Below, in pieces: positions 35,114 to 44,901 of a stretch of DNA of 64,000 nucleotides. How positions within the stretch are numbered: the first letter of the stretch is position 1; each line of letters begins with the position of its first letter. The notes below the pieces were generated by a model, which saw only the letters and a list, made by a program, of their open reading frames with translations, was not told where the DNA came from and made no database searches. A program made the position numbers and the translations under genes. The stretch comes from Pseudomonas laurylsulfativorans (lineage in GTDB: Bacteria; Pseudomonadota; Gammaproteobacteria; Pseudomonadales; Pseudomonadaceae), in assembly GCF_002906155.1 (NCBI RefSeq), contig NZ_MUJK01000003.1, positions 434,001 through 498,000 on the forward strand. Direction: 5' to 3'.

Positions 35114-38100
35114 ATGCCAAATTTTGGTGAAACTCTGATTAACACCACGACTCTAGGCGATCAGGAAGATCCGAATATCTACGGGTTGATCGATGGTGGT
35201 TTTGTCATCGCCTGGCATGGCAATGGTCTTGGCGATGCCACTGGAATATTTACCCAGCGCTATAACGCCAGCGGTGCCAAGGTGGGGGGCGAGACGCTGG
35301 TCAACACCACGCTTGCGGGCGAGCAGAATCAGCCTTCGGTGGTCGGGTTGCTTAATGGCGGTTACGTTGTGACCTGGTCCGGCCTTAATACCGGGGGGCT
35401 GCAGTGCATCTTTACCCAGCAGTACAGCGTCAGCGGGGCCAAGGTCGGTGGCGAAACTGTTGTCAATACAACCACGGCAGGCTCTCGCGACTCCCCTGAA
35501 ATTACCGCCCTGGCCGACGGTGGTTATGTGGTGACCTGGGGGGCAGAGGAAACCGCTGGCGACTTCGGGTCTTATCTGCAGCGCTTCAATGCCAGCGGGG
35601 TCAAGGTTGGTGGGGAAGTTCACATCAACACCACCACCGTCGGGCCTCAGGATTTTCCTCAGATTTTCGGTGTTCCCGACGGTGGTTACCTGGCGGTGTG
35701 GGAGGGGAGTGGGCCGGGAGATGACTACGGCATCTTCACCCAGCGCTTTAACGCGGCTGGCGCCAAGGTCGGTGTGGAAACCCTGGTCAACACACCCTCT
35801 GCGGAAATCCAATCCGAGCATATGGTCGCTGTGCAGGCCAACGGCAATTACCTGCTCGTCTGGGAGTCTTACCCTAATACGGTTACCGGAGTGGAACAAA
35901 GAGACGTATTTTCCCAGCTCTATAACTCCGCAGGTGGCAAGATCGGTGCCCAGACCCGGGTCAATACCACAACCACTGGTTCTCAGGGAGAGGCTCACGT
36001 CTCGGCAATGTTCGATGGTGGCTACGTGGTCACTTGGGTGGGTAACGGCCCAGGTGACGCCTCCGGCGTTTTCACCCAGCGTTTTAATGCCAGTGGCGTT
36101 GCGGTCGGTGCGGAAACCCGGGTCAATACGACGGTGGCGGGCGACCAGGTCATCTCGCGGATGACCACGCTGGCTGATGGTGGTTATGTGGTTGCCTGGG
36201 AGTCGATTGGCCAGGACGGGGCAAGTTTCGGCACGTACTTCCAGAGGTTCGATGCAAGCGGCAACAAAGTGACCGGCCTGTCGGGCGATGCCGCGGCCAA
36301 CGTGCTGACCTGGGCGGGTGTGGGAAGCGTAGTCATCGATGCCGGTGCGGGTGACGACACTCTTATCGGCGGCAGTGCAAACGACCATCTCAACGGCGAC
36401 GCTGGCAACGACACCCTCAACGGCGGTGGCGGCGCAGACCGGATGACCGGTGGCGACGGCTCCGACACCTACTTCGTCGACAACCTGTTCGATGTCGTCA
36501 GCGAAACCAACGCCGTTGCGGCTACCGGTGGCATTGATACCGTCAACAGTCTCCTGGCGACGAACATCCTCGGCGCCAACGTGGAAAACCTGCGCCTGCT
36601 GGCAACGACTGCCGCGAACGGTACCGGCAATGCCTTGAACAACACGATCTTCGCCGGTGCCGGCAACAACGTCCTCAATGGTGGCGCTGGCGTCGATACC
36701 GCTTCCTACGCTTTTGCCACCAGTGCGGTGACTGTCAGCCTGGCTGTTACCACAGCCCAGGCCACCGGTGGCTCCGGCAGCGATACGCTGCTGGCCTTCG
36801 AGAACCTGACCGGCAGTAACTTCAACGACACCCTGACCGGCAATGCGGGCGCCAACACCCTCAACGGGGGCGCGGGCAATGACACTCTCAATGGCGGTGC
36901 TGGCGTAGACACGCTGGTGGGTGGCGACGGTTCGGACTCCTACGTTGTCGATAACATTGGCGATGTGGTCAGTGAGACCAATGCGGTCGCCGCCACCGGT
37001 GGCACGGATACCGTCAGTAGCTCCCTGGCCGCCTATACCCTGGGCGCCAACGTGGAAAACCTGCGCCTGCTGGCCACAACCGCCGCAAACGGCACCGGCA
37101 ATACGCTTAACAACACGCTGTTTGCCGGGGCCGGCAACAACATCCTCAATGGCAGCGATGGTATCGATACCGCGTCTTATGCCTTTGCTGTCAGTGCGGT
37201 GGTGGCCAGCCTGGCTGTGACGACCGCCCAGGCAACGGGGGGCTCGGGCAGCGATACGCTGCTGGCCTTCGAGAACCTGGCCGGCAGTAACTTCAACGAC
37301 ACCCTGACCGGCAATGCGGGTGCCAATACCCTCAGTGGCGGCGCGGGCAACGATGTCCTCAATGGCGCCGCCGGCAATGACACTCTCGATGGTGGTGCCG
37401 GTGCAGACACGCTGGTCGGTGGCGACGGTTCGGACATTTACATTGTCGATAACGTCGGTGATGTGGTCAGTGAAACCAACGCTGTTGCCGCTACCGGCGG
37501 CACGGATTCTGTCTATACCACCCTGGCTGGCTATATCCTCGGCGCCAACGTGGAAAACCTGCGCCTGATGGCTACAACCGCTGCCAACGGTACCGGCAAT
37601 ACCTTGAACAACACGCTGTTTGCCGGGGCCGGCAACAACATCCTCCATGGCAGTGATGGCATCGATACCGCGTCTTATGCCTTTGCCGCCAGTGGGGTGG
37701 TAGCCAGTCTGGCGGTCACCACCGCCCAGGCCACGGGCGGCTCGGGCAGCGATACGCTGCTGGCCTTCGAAAACCTGGCGGGCAGTAACTTCAACGACAC
37801 CCTGACCGGCAACGCGGGTGCCAATACCCTCAGCGGCGGCGCGGGCAACGATGCCCTCAATGGCGCTGCCGGCAATGACTCCCTCGATGGCGGTGCCGGC
37901 GTAGACACAATGGTGGGGGGCGACGGTTCGGACATCTACGTTGTCGATAACATCGGCGATGTGGTCAGTGAAACCAACGCGGTTGCCGCCACCGGCGGTA
38001 CGGACACTGTCTATAGCTCGCTGGCCGGTTATACCCTGGGCGCCAACGTGGAAAACCTGCGCCTGCTGGCAACCACCGCCGCCAACGGTACCGGCAACAC

Positions 38101-38731
38101 CTTGAACAACACGCTGTTTGCCGGGGCCGGCAACAACATCCTCAATGGCGGCGATGGTGTCGATACCGCGTCCTACACCTTTGCCGCCAGCGCGGTGACT
38201 GCCAGCCTGGCGGTCACCACCGCCCAGGCCACCGGCGGTTCGGGTAGCGATACGCTGCTGGCCTTCGAAAACCTGACCGGCAGCAATTTCAACGACAGCC
38301 TGACGGGCAATACGGCTGCCAACACCCTCATCGGGGGCGCGGGCAATGATGTGCTCAATGGGGGTGCCGGTAACGACCTGCTGATCGGCGGGGCGGGGGT
38401 TGACCAGCTCACTGGCGGTGTCGGAGCCGACCGCTTCGACTTCGATGCCTTGAGTGACATGGGCCTGGGCACATTGCGCGATGTGATCGGGGATTTCAAA
38501 ACCGCCGAGGGGGACAAAATCGACCTGTCGACCCTGGACGCCAATGTCGCCACCGCCGTCAATGATGCCTTCAGTTTTATCGGGGCGAACGCCTTCAGTG
38601 CTAATGCGACCGGACAGGTGCGCTTCGCCGGCGGCATCCTGTTCGGCAGCACCGATGCCGACACGGCGGCGGAGTTCGAGATTTCCTTGGTCGGTGTTGC
38701 GACGCTCGTTAACACAGACATTATTGCCTGA
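35114..38731 (+). CDS. Large RTX (calcium-binding repeat) protein, probable type I secretion substrate
   Basis: A 1205-residue protein without Sec signal. Residues 1-385 contain seven repeats of about 54 residues, each with GG-(Y/F)-V-x-x-W and FTQRFNASGAKVGGETLVNTT-like strands, possibly a seven-bladed propeller. Residues about 410-1110 hold RTX nonapeptides (GGAGNDTLN) interleaved with near-identical 157-166-residue modules containing DVVSETNAVAATGG and ENLRLLATTAANGTGN. The C-terminal 100 residues (DRFDFDALSDMG, DTAAEFEISLVG) are a type I secretion target domain. AAGGAG precedes the ATG. No T1SS exporter genes are in the window. Function (adhesin, matrix protein) is inferred. Confidence 0.85.
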   Translation: MPNFGETLINTTTLGDQEDPNIYGLIDGGFVIAWHGNGLGDATGIFTQRYNASGAKVGGETLVNTTLAGEQNQPSVVGLLNGGYVVTWSGLNTGGLQCIFTQQYSVSGAKVGGETVVNTTTAGSRDSPEITALADGGYVVTWGAEETAGDFGSYLQRFNASGVKVGGEVHINTTTVGPQDFPQIFGVPDGGYLAVWEGSGPGDDYGIFTQRFNAAGAKVGVETLVNTPSAEIQSEHMVAVQANGNYLLVWESYPNTVTGVEQRDVFSQLYNSAGGKIGAQTRVNTTTTGSQGEAHVSAMFDGGYVVTWVGNGPGDASGVFTQRFNASGVAVGAETRVNTTVAGDQVISRMTTLADGGYVVAWESIGQDGASFGTYFQRFDASGNKVTGLSGDAAANVLTWAGVGSVVIDAGAGDDTLIGGSANDHLNGDAGNDTLNGGGGADRMTGGDGSDTYFVDNLFDVVSETNAVAATGGIDTVNSLLATNILGANVENLRLLATTAANGTGNALNNTIFAGAGNNVLNGGAGVDTASYAFATSAVTVSLAVTTAQATGGSGSDTLLAFENLTGSNFNDTLTGNAGANTLNGGAGNDTLNGGAGVDTLVGGDGSDSYVVDNIGDVVSETNAVAATGGTDTVSSSLAAYTLGANVENLRLLATTAANGTGNTLNNTLFAGAGNNILNGSDGIDTASYAFAVSAVVASLAVTTAQATGGSGSDTLLAFENLAGSNFNDTLTGNAGANTLSGGAGNDVLNGAAGNDTLDGGAGADTLVGGDGSDIYIVDNVGDVVSETNAVAATGGTDSVYTTLAGYILGANVENLRLMATTAANGTGNTLNNTLFAGAGNNILHGSDGIDTASYAFAASGVVASLAVTTAQATGGSGSDTLLAFENLAGSNFNDTLTGNAGANTLSGGAGNDALNGAAGNDSLDGGAGVDTMVGGDGSDIYVVDNIGDVVSETNAVAATGGTDTVYSSLAGYTLGANVENLRLLATTAANGTGNTLNNTLFAGAGNNILNGGDGVDTASYTFAASAVTASLAVTTAQATGGSGSDTLLAFENLTGSNFNDSLTGNTAANTLIGGAGNDVLNGGAGNDLLIGGAGVDQLTGGVGADRFDFDALSDMGLGTLRDVIGDFKTAEGDKIDLSTLDANVATAVNDAFSFIGANAFSANATGQVRFAGGILFGSTDADTAAEFEISLVGVATLVNTDIIA
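35190..36260 (+). repeat. Seven ~162-bp coding repeats in the RTX gene
   Basis: GG-(Y/F)-V-x-x-W motifs recur at about 35193, 35357, 35520, 35682, 35840, 36017 and 36179. Copy 5 is the most divergent (NGNYLLVW). Confidence 0.8.
36360..38330 (+). repeat. Tandem ~471-498-bp RTX modules
   Basis: Four copies of a module marked by VDNxxDVVSETNAVAATGG. The marker begins near 36467, 36938, 37436 and 37934, giving periods of 471, 498 and 498 bp; the first period lacks one nonapeptide. High DNA identity between copies suggests recent duplication. Confidence 0.85.
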
Positions 38732-38896
38732 TGGTGCGTCGCTGGGGCTCTATGGAAGGGGCGAATATCGTCGGGCGCACAGCGTTCCTGAACCAACGCT
38801 GTCGCCCTGCAAAACTTCATGATGTCCGGTACAGACGAGGCATAGGATGGCAGCTGAATGGCACGTCCCCCGCGCCTCAATCCACAGGAATAAAAA

Positions 38897-39118
38897 ATGA
38901 TCGCAAACCTGATCAAAGTCTCGCTAATCGCGGGTGCCGTGCTGTTGAGCGCCTGTTCGGGTGTGAGTTCTCATCGCGATTATTCGGCCGACTCGGTGCA
39001 GCCGGCCGGCTTTGGCCCGGGGCCTGCCAACAGCAACGCCAACAGGATGAATTTCCATGGCAGCGCGCTGGGCAATAGCTTTGGCGAGTACAGCTCGGGT
39101 TTGCTGCACGACGACTGA
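38897..39118 (+). CDS. Small putative lipoprotein (73 aa)
   Basis: A 73-residue protein with an N-terminal hydrophobic signal and lipobox LLSAC (cysteine at about 20), followed by a polar mature part with SHRDYSADSVQPAGFGPGP. It should be lipid-anchored; no retention aspartate follows the cysteine (CSGV), so outer-membrane sorting by LolCDE is likely. AGGAA lies before the ATG. A terminator follows. I do not recognise the family. Confidence 0.7.
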   Translation: MIANLIKVSLIAGAVLLSACSGVSSHRDYSADSVQPAGFGPGPANSNANRMNFHGSALGNSFGEYSSGLLHDD

Positions 39119-39136
39119 TACGCGGACCGCAATGAA

Positions 39137-39167
39137 GAAGGGCGCTCCCTCGGAAGCGCCCTTTTTT
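39137..39167 (+). terminator. Terminator after the small lipoprotein gene
   Basis: Stem AGGGCGCT (39139-39146) with AGCGCCCT (39155-39162), followed by TTTTTT. It also faces the convergent PheC-like gene. Confidence 0.85.
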
Positions 39168-39186
39168 GTGCGACAAAAGCGATACG

Positions 39187-39972
39187 TTAATTCGCGTCAG
39201 GCACCGCCAGCCATTGCCGCAGAATCTTCTGATAATTGCCCGTCGTCTTGGCCAGGTGCAGCCACTGATCGACGTATAGCTTCCAGGTGATGTCGTCGCG
39301 GGGCAGCAGGTAGGCTTTTTCGCCGTATTGCATGTAGTGCGTCGGGTTGACGGCGCACAGGCCCGGTTTGAGCTTCTGCTGATACAGCGCCTCTGACGCA
39401 TCAGTGATCATCACGTCGGCCTTTTTATCCAGCAGTTCCTGGAAGATGCTCAGGTTATCGCGCAGCCGCAATTGCGCCTGGGGCAGGTAGGCGTGGACGA
39501 ACGCTTCGTTGGTGCCGCCGGCGGGTTCGACCAGGCGAACCGAGGGCTGGTTGATCTGTTCGATGGTCTGGTACAGCGCCTGGTCTTCGCAGCGCACCAG
39601 GGGGATTTTTCCGTCGACGTCCAGGGTGGTGCTGAAGAAGGCTTTCTTCTGCCGTTCGAGGGTGACCGAGATGCCGCCCATGGCGATGTCGCATTTGCCG
39701 GCGAGCATGTCGGGCATCAGGTTTTTCCAGGTGGTGGGCACCCACTCGGCCTTGACGCCCAGGCTGTCGGCCAGGGCGTGGGCCATGGCGATATCAATGC
39801 CGGAATACTCGCCGTCTTCGGCCTTGAAGGTGTAGGGCTTGTAGTCGCCGGTGGTGCAAACGCGCAGTTGTCCCTGTTGCATCACGCTGTCCAGATGCGA
39901 AGGTTCTGCCTGGGCGCCAAGGGAGAGTGCGAGCAAGCCGCCGAGCATCATTGCTCTGTTGTTTTTCGTCAT
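39187..39972 (-). CDS. PheC-like periplasmic cyclohexadienyl dehydratase / solute-binding protein
   Basis: A 261-residue exported protein of the amino-acid-binding fold. Signal peptide ends SLGAQA (about residue 20). It resembles P. aeruginosa PheC along its length: RVCTTGDYKPYTFKAEDGEY, DIAMGGISVTLERQ, PAGGTNEAF, KADVMITDASEA and EKAYLLPRDD. PheC makes phenylpyruvate from prephenate or phenylalanine from arogenate in the periplasm. Conservation of GGTNE and ITDASEA favours the enzyme over a simple transport protein, but activity is not proven. No ABC transporter genes adjoin. The ATG at 39972 gives the best signal peptide. Confidence 0.78.
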   Translation of the reverse strand: MTKNNRAMMLGGLLALSLGAQAEPSHLDSVMQQGQLRVCTTGDYKPYTFKAEDGEYSGIDIAMAHALADSLGVKAEWVPTTWKNLMPDMLAGKCDIAMGGISVTLERQKKAFFSTTLDVDGKIPLVRCEDQALYQTIEQINQPSVRLVEPAGGTNEAFVHAYLPQAQLRLRDNLSIFQELLDKKADVMITDASEALYQQKLKPGLCAVNPTHYMQYGEKAYLLPRDDITWKLYVDQWLHLAKTTGNYQKILRQWLAVPDAN

Positions 39973-40064
39973 TGTTATCGGGCTTTTGTGCTGGAGTGGT
40001 TTTGAAGGGGGGAGTGTAGTGAAATTTTCACCGGGGTGAAAAATCAACGCCCCCTGAAGATGAC

Positions 40065-40988
40065 TCATTCCACTTCCGGGCTCAAGGTCCCCAACCACGC
40101 CACCAACCCCACAATCAATACCGCCGCGACCATTTCCACCACCACACTGCGCCGAAGTGCATGGGCCGCCACGCGATGTTGGCCTTCTCGCAACGACCGC
40201 TCCAGCGCGGGCCCAAGATGAAAGCGGTTCAACGCCGCCAATATAAGCATCCCGGCAAACAGCAGCACTTTGATCGCCAGCAGCATTCCGTATTGGCTGA
40301 GTAGGACGCCATCTAGCTGCGGCCCGACGATGAACAGGTAGTTCACCACCCCGGTCACAGTGATGATCACCACGATCAGCGCACCGACGAGTTCGAATCG
40401 TTTAACGGCGCGGGCCAGCAAGCGAATGTGCACTTCGGATTGCAGCACCCGGATTTGCGCCATCAACCCAATCGCAAGCAACGCGCCGAGCCAGGCGCCC
40501 GCCACCAGCAGGTGCAGGATGTCTGCCGTGAAGTGCCCGTAACGACGGCTACCTTCGTCCATGGCGCCATGCCCGCTCCAGGCCAGGCTGGCGAGGGCGA
40601 TGCCGCCGGCAGTGGCGGCGATCACCAGGCTGATGCCGGGGGCGCGTGGGTTTAGCATCACGGCCAAACCTGCGACCGCTAACGCAATCATCCGCACGGC
40701 CCAGGCCATCCCGATGTCTGTCTCGAACAACATCATCTCGAGGTGAGGGCGCAGTTCGGTAACGTCTGGTTCGCTGCTCATGGCGCGGACCATCAGGACC
40801 ATGCCGGCGATGGACAGCAGCGCACCGAGGCCGGCAGTTCCCGTCAGCAATCGGCGAAAGGGCAGCGCCGTCCCGGATAGCCGTTCCTGTCCTTTAAAGC
40901 TGTAAAGCCCGAACAGGGCCACGCCAAACAACAGCATCAAATCCACATACAACACAAACCGCAGCACGACGTTGGCCGAGTCGCTCAT
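40065..40988 (-). CDS. copD: Copper-resistance membrane protein CopD
   Basis: A 307-residue inner-membrane protein with about eight hydrophobic segments. It contains the CopD domain (GHFTADILHLLVAGAWLGALLAIG) with conserved histidines near residues 150-160. It is thought to act with CopC in moving copper into the cytoplasm. Last gene of copABCD; only 3 bases separate it from copC. Start ATG at 40988. The PheC-like gene follows 92 bases later on the same strand. Confidence 0.93.
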   Translation of the reverse strand: MSDSANVVLRFVLYVDLMLLFGVALFGLYSFKGQERLSGTALPFRRLLTGTAGLGALLSIAGMVLMVRAMSSEPDVTELRPHLEMMLFETDIGMAWAVRMIALAVAGLAVMLNPRAPGISLVIAATAGGIALASLAWSGHGAMDEGSRRYGHFTADILHLLVAGAWLGALLAIGLMAQIRVLQSEVHIRLLARAVKRFELVGALIVVIITVTGVVNYLFIVGPQLDGVLLSQYGMLLAIKVLLFAGMLILAALNRFHLGPALERSLREGQHRVAAHALRRSVVVEMVAAVLIVGLVAWLGTLSPEVE

Positions 40989-40991
40989 CGA

Positions 40992-41375
40992 TCATTTCAC
41001 TTTGAAGGTGACGTTGCCGGTGATCGGGTGGGTGTCCGACGACACCGCGCGCCATTCAACCTTGTAAGTGCCGGCAGTCAAGGGCGCTGTCGGAATGATG
41101 AACATGGTCTTCGGATCACTGCCGCCACTGACTTTGGCCTTGACCGGCATCGGGGCGTGGGCCATGCCGGGCATTTCGGTCATCAGCAGTTTTGCGCCGG
41201 AAAACTGGGTGACGAGGTTTTCGGAAAAGTGCAGTTCTATCTTGGCGGGTGGCGCACCTTCTGCGCCTTCCGTTGGGGTAGAGGCGAGCAGTTTGGGATG
41301 GGCTTGAGCGAGGCTGTTCATAAGCAGGCCGCTGAGCAACGCGATGACGGCAGCGGTGGGTTTGATGAGGCGCAT
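40992..41375 (-). CDS. copC: Periplasmic copper-binding protein CopC
   Basis: A 127-residue beta-barrel copper carrier. Signal peptide ends SLAQA, making H26 the mature N-terminus (HPKLLASTP), the typical Cu(II)-binding amino-terminal histidine. A methionine-rich loop (MTEMPGMAHAPMPV) may bind Cu(I), and SSDTHPITG supplies another Cu(II) histidine. The ATG at 41375 follows AAGGA; the longer upstream frame overlaps copB. Third gene of the operon. Confidence 0.95.
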   Translation of the reverse strand: MRLIKPTAAVIALLSGLLMNSLAQAHPKLLASTPTEGAEGAPPAKIELHFSENLVTQFSGAKLLMTEMPGMAHAPMPVKAKVSGGSDPKTMFIIPTAPLTAGTYKVEWRAVSSDTHPITGNVTFKVK

Positions 41376-41427
41376 GCAAGGTCCTTTACCGCTTGAAGCG
41401 GTTGTTATTGGTTTGGGGTGAGTCTGT

Positions 41428-42291
41428 TCAGAACCACAGCCGAACACCGAGCACCAGGCGTGCTTCGCTGCGGTCCTCGCCTTCGTCGTTGGCGTAGTCG
41501 GCGGTGTTGCCGTAGGTACGGTTCCAGCTCACGCCGAGGTAGGGCGCGAACTCCCGGCGGATTTCGTAGCGCAGGCGCAGGCCGGCCTCGGTGTTGGACA
41601 GCCCCGCGCCGATGCCCCGCTGCGGGTCGTTTTTGCTGTAGGCGTTGAGTTCGACGGTCGGCTGCAGGATCAGCCGATTGGTCAGCAGGATGTCGTAGTC
41701 GCCTTCCAGCCGCACGGCGCTCTGTCCGCCTTCGCCGATGAAGGCCGTGGCTTGGGCTTCGAAGTTGTACAGCGCCATGCCTTGTACGCCGAACGCGGCC
41801 CAGGTTTGCGGGGCGCCGGGTTTGAAGTCCTGGCGCACGCCGCTGACGACGTCCCACCACGGGGAAATGGCGTGGCCCCACAGGGCCTGGATTTCCGCGT
41901 CTTCGGTCACACCGTTGCTGCGTTCGCCTTCGGAGCGCAGCCACAGGCGATCAATGTCACCGCCGATCCAGCCGGACAAGTCCCAGGCCAGGGTGCTGCC
42001 GTCATCGGCATCTTGCCATTCGAGTTTGTCGGCGAGGAAAAAGCTATTGAGCGTGCTGTCATGTACGCGGTGACCGGCGGGATCGACATACACCGCAGCG
42101 CGATCGGCATCGGTCAGCACCGGGATCGGCGTACGGCTTTCGCCAGGCGCGGCGGGCTGCATCTGGCCTTCGTCCATGCTGTGCATCTGGCCGTGGTCCA
42201 TCTGGCTGTGATCCATGCCCTGCATGCCATCGCTGGCGGCCATCGCCGTCGAAGTCACGAGTGCGAAAAAAAACGGGGTGAATCGAATCAT
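41428..42291 (-). CDS. copB: Outer-membrane copper-resistance protein CopB
   Basis: A 287-residue CopB/PcoB protein. Signal peptide to about residue 18, then a short Met/His-rich segment ([22 protein letters not shown]), then a beta-barrel domain ending in phenylalanine ([14 protein letters not shown]), as expected for outer-membrane insertion by Bam. It probably limits or routes copper at the outer membrane with CopA. It starts 10 bases downstream of copA. The Met-rich linker is shorter than in P. syringae CopB. Confidence 0.94.
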   Translation of the reverse strand: MIRFTPFFFALVTSTAMAASDGMQGMDHSQMDHGQMHSMDEGQMQPAAPGESRTPIPVLTDADRAAVYVDPAGHRVHDSTLNSFFLADKLEWQDADDGSTLAWDLSGWIGGDIDRLWLRSEGERSNGVTEDAEIQALWGHAISPWWDVVSGVRQDFKPGAPQTWAAFGVQGMALYNFEAQATAFIGEGGQSAVRLEGDYDILLTNRLILQPTVELNAYSKNDPQRGIGAGLSNTEAGLRLRYEIRREFAPYLGVSWNRTYGNTADYANDEGEDRSEARLVLGVRLWF

Positions 42292-42301
42292 GGGGTGAGC
42301 C

Positions 42302-44008
42302 TCATTCTTCCACGCGAACTTCACGGAACATGCCCATTTCCATGTGGTACAGGAGATGGCAGTGATAGGCCCAGCGGCCGAGCGCATCGGCAGTGACCCG
42401 ATAGCTGCGCCGGGAACCGGGTGGCATGTCGATGGTGTGTTTGCGCACCATGAACTGGCCGTTCTCGTCTTCGAGGTCGCTCCACAGGCCATGCAGGTGG
42501 ATGGGGTGCATCATCATCGTGTCGTTGACCAGCACGATCCGCAGCCGCTCGCCGTACGTGAGGCGCAGCGGTTCTGCATCAGAGAACTTCACACCGTTGA
42601 ATGACCAGGCGAATTTTTCCATGTGTCCGGTCAGGTGCAGTTCGAGGGTGCGGCCAGGCTCGCGGCCGTCCGGGTCTTCGAAGGTGCTGCGCAGATCCGA
42701 GTAGGTGAGGACTCGGCGTCCGTTGTTGCGCAGGCCCATGCCGGGGTCGTCGAGCTTTGGTGAGGTGGACATGGCTTGCATGTCCACCAGCGGGTTGTCG
42801 GTTTCCGTGGCCGGGTGGGACTGCATGCCGGGCATGTCGCCCATGGCCATGTTGCTGTGATCCATGCCCGCCATGCCGCCATGGTCCATACCGCCCATGC
42901 CCATGTCATCCATGGACACCAGTGGGCGTGGGTCCAGTGGTGGCAGCGGCGCAACCAGTCCGGCCTTCACCGCCAGGGTGCCACGTGCGTATCCGGTGCG
43001 ATCCATCGCTTGGGCGAACAAGGTGTAGGCCGCCTCGGTCGGTTCGACGATAACGTCGAAGGTTTCCGCCACGGCAATGCGAAACTCGTCGACGCTCACC
43101 GGTTTGACGTGGAGGCCATCGGCGGCGACCACGGTCATTTTCAGGCCGGGGATGCGCACATCGAAATAAGTCATGGCCGAGCCGTTGATGAAGCGCAGCC
43201 GCAGTTTTTCCCCCGGGCGGAACACACCGGTCCAGTTCATGTCCGGCGTCTGGCCGTTCAACAGGTAGGTGTAAGTGGCGCCGCCGACGTCCGCCAGGTC
43301 GGTGGGATTCATCTTCATCTCGGCCCACATCGTGCGATCGGCGACAGTCGGCCCCCAGCCTTTTTCGCTGACGTCGTGGATGAAGTCGCCCACGGTGCGT
43401 TTGTTGAAGTTGTAGTAATCGGACTGTTTCTTCAGTGTCTTCATCAGGCCGACCGGATCTTCGTCGGTCCAGTCGCTGAGCATTACCACGTAGTCGCGGT
43501 CGTACTGGAACGGCTCCGGGTCCCTGGCGTCGATTATCAGCGGGCCGTAGACGCCGGATTGTTCCTGAAACCCCGAATGACTGTGATACCAGTAGGTGCC
43601 GTTCTGCCGCACGGTGAACTGGTAGACGTACATGCCGCCCGGTTCGATGCCCTTGAAACTCAGGCCCGGCACGCCGTCCATGTTGGCCGGCAGCAAGATG
43701 CCGTGCCAGTGAATGGAGGTGCTGTCCTTGAGTCTGTTGCGTACCCGCAACGTCACCGTATCGCCTTCACGCCAACGCAGCAACGGACCGGGAATGCCGC
43801 CGTTGATGGTCATCGCGGTGCGCGGGGTGCCGGTGAAGTTGACCGGGGATTCGCCGATGAACAGGTCGAAATCATGACCGGCCAACACCTGTGGTTCGCC
43901 AGGGCCGGTGATCGCCCAGATCGGCGTGCGCCATAACCCGAGGCCGCCGAAGAGCCCGCCGATGGCCAGCCCTTTGACGAAGGTGCGTCTTGAAGTGTGG
44001 GAGTGCAT
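42302..44008 (-). CDS. copA: Multicopper oxidase CopA (copper-resistance)
   Basis: A 568-residue periplasmic multicopper oxidase exported folded by Tat (twin arginines R7-R8 in [13 protein letters not shown]). Copper ligands are HWHG (about 100), WYHSHSG (about 143), HPIHLHGLW (about 508) and [12 protein letters not shown] near the end. A Met/His-rich insert ([19 protein letters not shown] and following, about 365-400) binds additional copper. It oxidises Cu(I) and sequesters copper. This is CopA of the copABCD system, not the P-type ATPase of the same name. First gene; a cop-box-like motif lies 78 bases upstream. Confidence 0.97.
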   Translation of the reverse strand: MHSHTSRRTFVKGLAIGGLFGGLGLWRTPIWAITGPGEPQVLAGHDFDLFIGESPVNFTGTPRTAMTINGGIPGPLLRWREGDTVTLRVRNRLKDSTSIHWHGILLPANMDGVPGLSFKGIEPGGMYVYQFTVRQNGTYWYHSHSGFQEQSGVYGPLIIDARDPEPFQYDRDYVVMLSDWTDEDPVGLMKTLKKQSDYYNFNKRTVGDFIHDVSEKGWGPTVADRTMWAEMKMNPTDLADVGGATYTYLLNGQTPDMNWTGVFRPGEKLRLRFINGSAMTYFDVRIPGLKMTVVAADGLHVKPVSVDEFRIAVAETFDVIVEPTEAAYTLFAQAMDRTGYARGTLAVKAGLVAPLPPLDPRPLVSMDDMGMGGMDHGGMAGMDHSNMAMGDMPGMQSHPATETDNPLVDMQAMSTSPKLDDPGMGLRNNGRRVLTYSDLRSTFEDPDGREPGRTLELHLTGHMEKFAWSFNGVKFSDAEPLRLTYGERLRIVLVNDTMMMHPIHLHGLWSDLEDENGQFMVRKHTIDMPPGSRRSYRVTADALGRWAYHCHLLYHMEMGMFREVRVEE

Positions 44009-44086
44009 GCCGTCTGTTCCGCCGTCAGCCTGTTGAACTTGTCGACGAGGCTAGCGGGCGGTGCCTTTCAGCAGGCTGAGGCGGGG

Positions 44087-44102
44087 ATTACAGTTTTGAC
44101 AG
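44087..44102. promoter_or_regulatory. Cop-box-like motif upstream of copA
   Basis: Read on the minus strand: CTGTCAAAACTGTAAT, matching the motif in front of cinA at 12 of 16 bases, including the whole TGTAAT end. It ends 78 bases before the copA ATG and overlaps the stop codon of the upstream L,D-transpeptidase gene. Confidence 0.65.
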
Positions 44103-44816
44103 GTTGGACGTCGCTTTCTGGCTTGAAGTGGACTTTTCCATTGAGGCCACGGTGCCGCCGCCGCAGTTGATGTAGGAGGACGACTTCAACCAGCGCTGGT
44201 CCGGGTAGTAGGAAAACAACAACTGCCCGTCCTTCATCGAATCGATCAACCGATGGGCAATCGCCGGCCGGACGGCGGGGCAACCCAGGCTGCGGCCAAT
44301 CCGGCCATTGGCGCGGGCCAGCACCGGGCTGACATAGGGCGCGCCGTGAATGACGATGGCGCGGTCATAGGCGTTGTCGTTGAAGCCGGGCTCCAGGCCT
44401 TCCATGCGCAAGGAGTAACCGTTCTGGCCGCGGTAGCTCTCTTGTGTGCGGAACAGGCCGAGGCTGGTGGCATGGCTTTCATTCTGGTTGGAGAACAGCG
44501 TGGCCATGTTTTCACCGCTGTTGCGGCCATGGGCGACCAGTTCGTGAAACAGCAACTTGCGTTGTTTAAGGTCGAAGACCCACAGGCGTTGTTCGGTCGA
44601 GGGCAGGGAATAATCGATCACCGCCAGTCTTTGCGCCGGGGCGATACCTTGGGCACGGCTGCATTGGGTTGCGCGAACGGCCAGGGCAATCACTTTGGCG
44701 TCGGCGCCTGGTGCTGCTTTGACCAGCGCGTTTTCAAGCGAATCGGCGTAGGCTGACGGTACTGAAAGGCACGTCAGTAAAATGGCAAATAAAAGGCCTA
44801 AGCGGTTTAGCGCCAT
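44088..44816 (-). CDS. Murein L,D-transpeptidase catalytic domain family protein
   Basis: A 242-residue exported protein (signal ends PSAYA, about residue 24) of the YkuD_2-type family. The catalytic region has H157 (AIVIHGAPYVS) and nucleophile C179 (GRIGRSLGCPAVRP). It may attach or remodel peptidoglycan cross-links, but members of this branch are poorly studied. A serine/lysine-rich tail ends the protein. It lies just upstream of copA on the same strand and divergent from the YcbB-like gene. The copA regulatory motif overlaps its stop codon. Confidence 0.88.
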   Translation of the reverse strand: MALNRLGLLFAILLTCLSVPSAYADSLENALVKAAPGADAKVIALAVRATQCSRAQGIAPAQRLAVIDYSLPSTEQRLWVFDLKQRKLLFHELVAHGRNSGENMATLFSNQNESHATSLGLFRTQESYRGQNGYSLRMEGLEPGFNDNAYDRAIVIHGAPYVSPVLARANGRIGRSLGCPAVRPAIAHRLIDSMKDGQLLFSYYPDQRWLKSSSYINCGGGTVASMEKSTSSQKATSNLSKL

Positions 44817-44901
44817 AGTCGGGTCTCATCATGATAATTTCGAGTCTAGCTAGCGGTGAGCGGAAAGCTAGCCGTTTGAAACGGAGGATTAAGGATTATC
44901 C

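Noticed and set aside
35153..37648. An 831-codon open frame antisense to the RTX gene.
   Set aside because: It mirrors the repeats of the real gene, lacks a ribosome site, and the plus strand gives clear RTX motifs.
40065..44008. copA as a copper P-type ATPase.
   Set aside because: The protein has a Tat signal and four multicopper-oxidase histidine clusters and no ATPase motifs.
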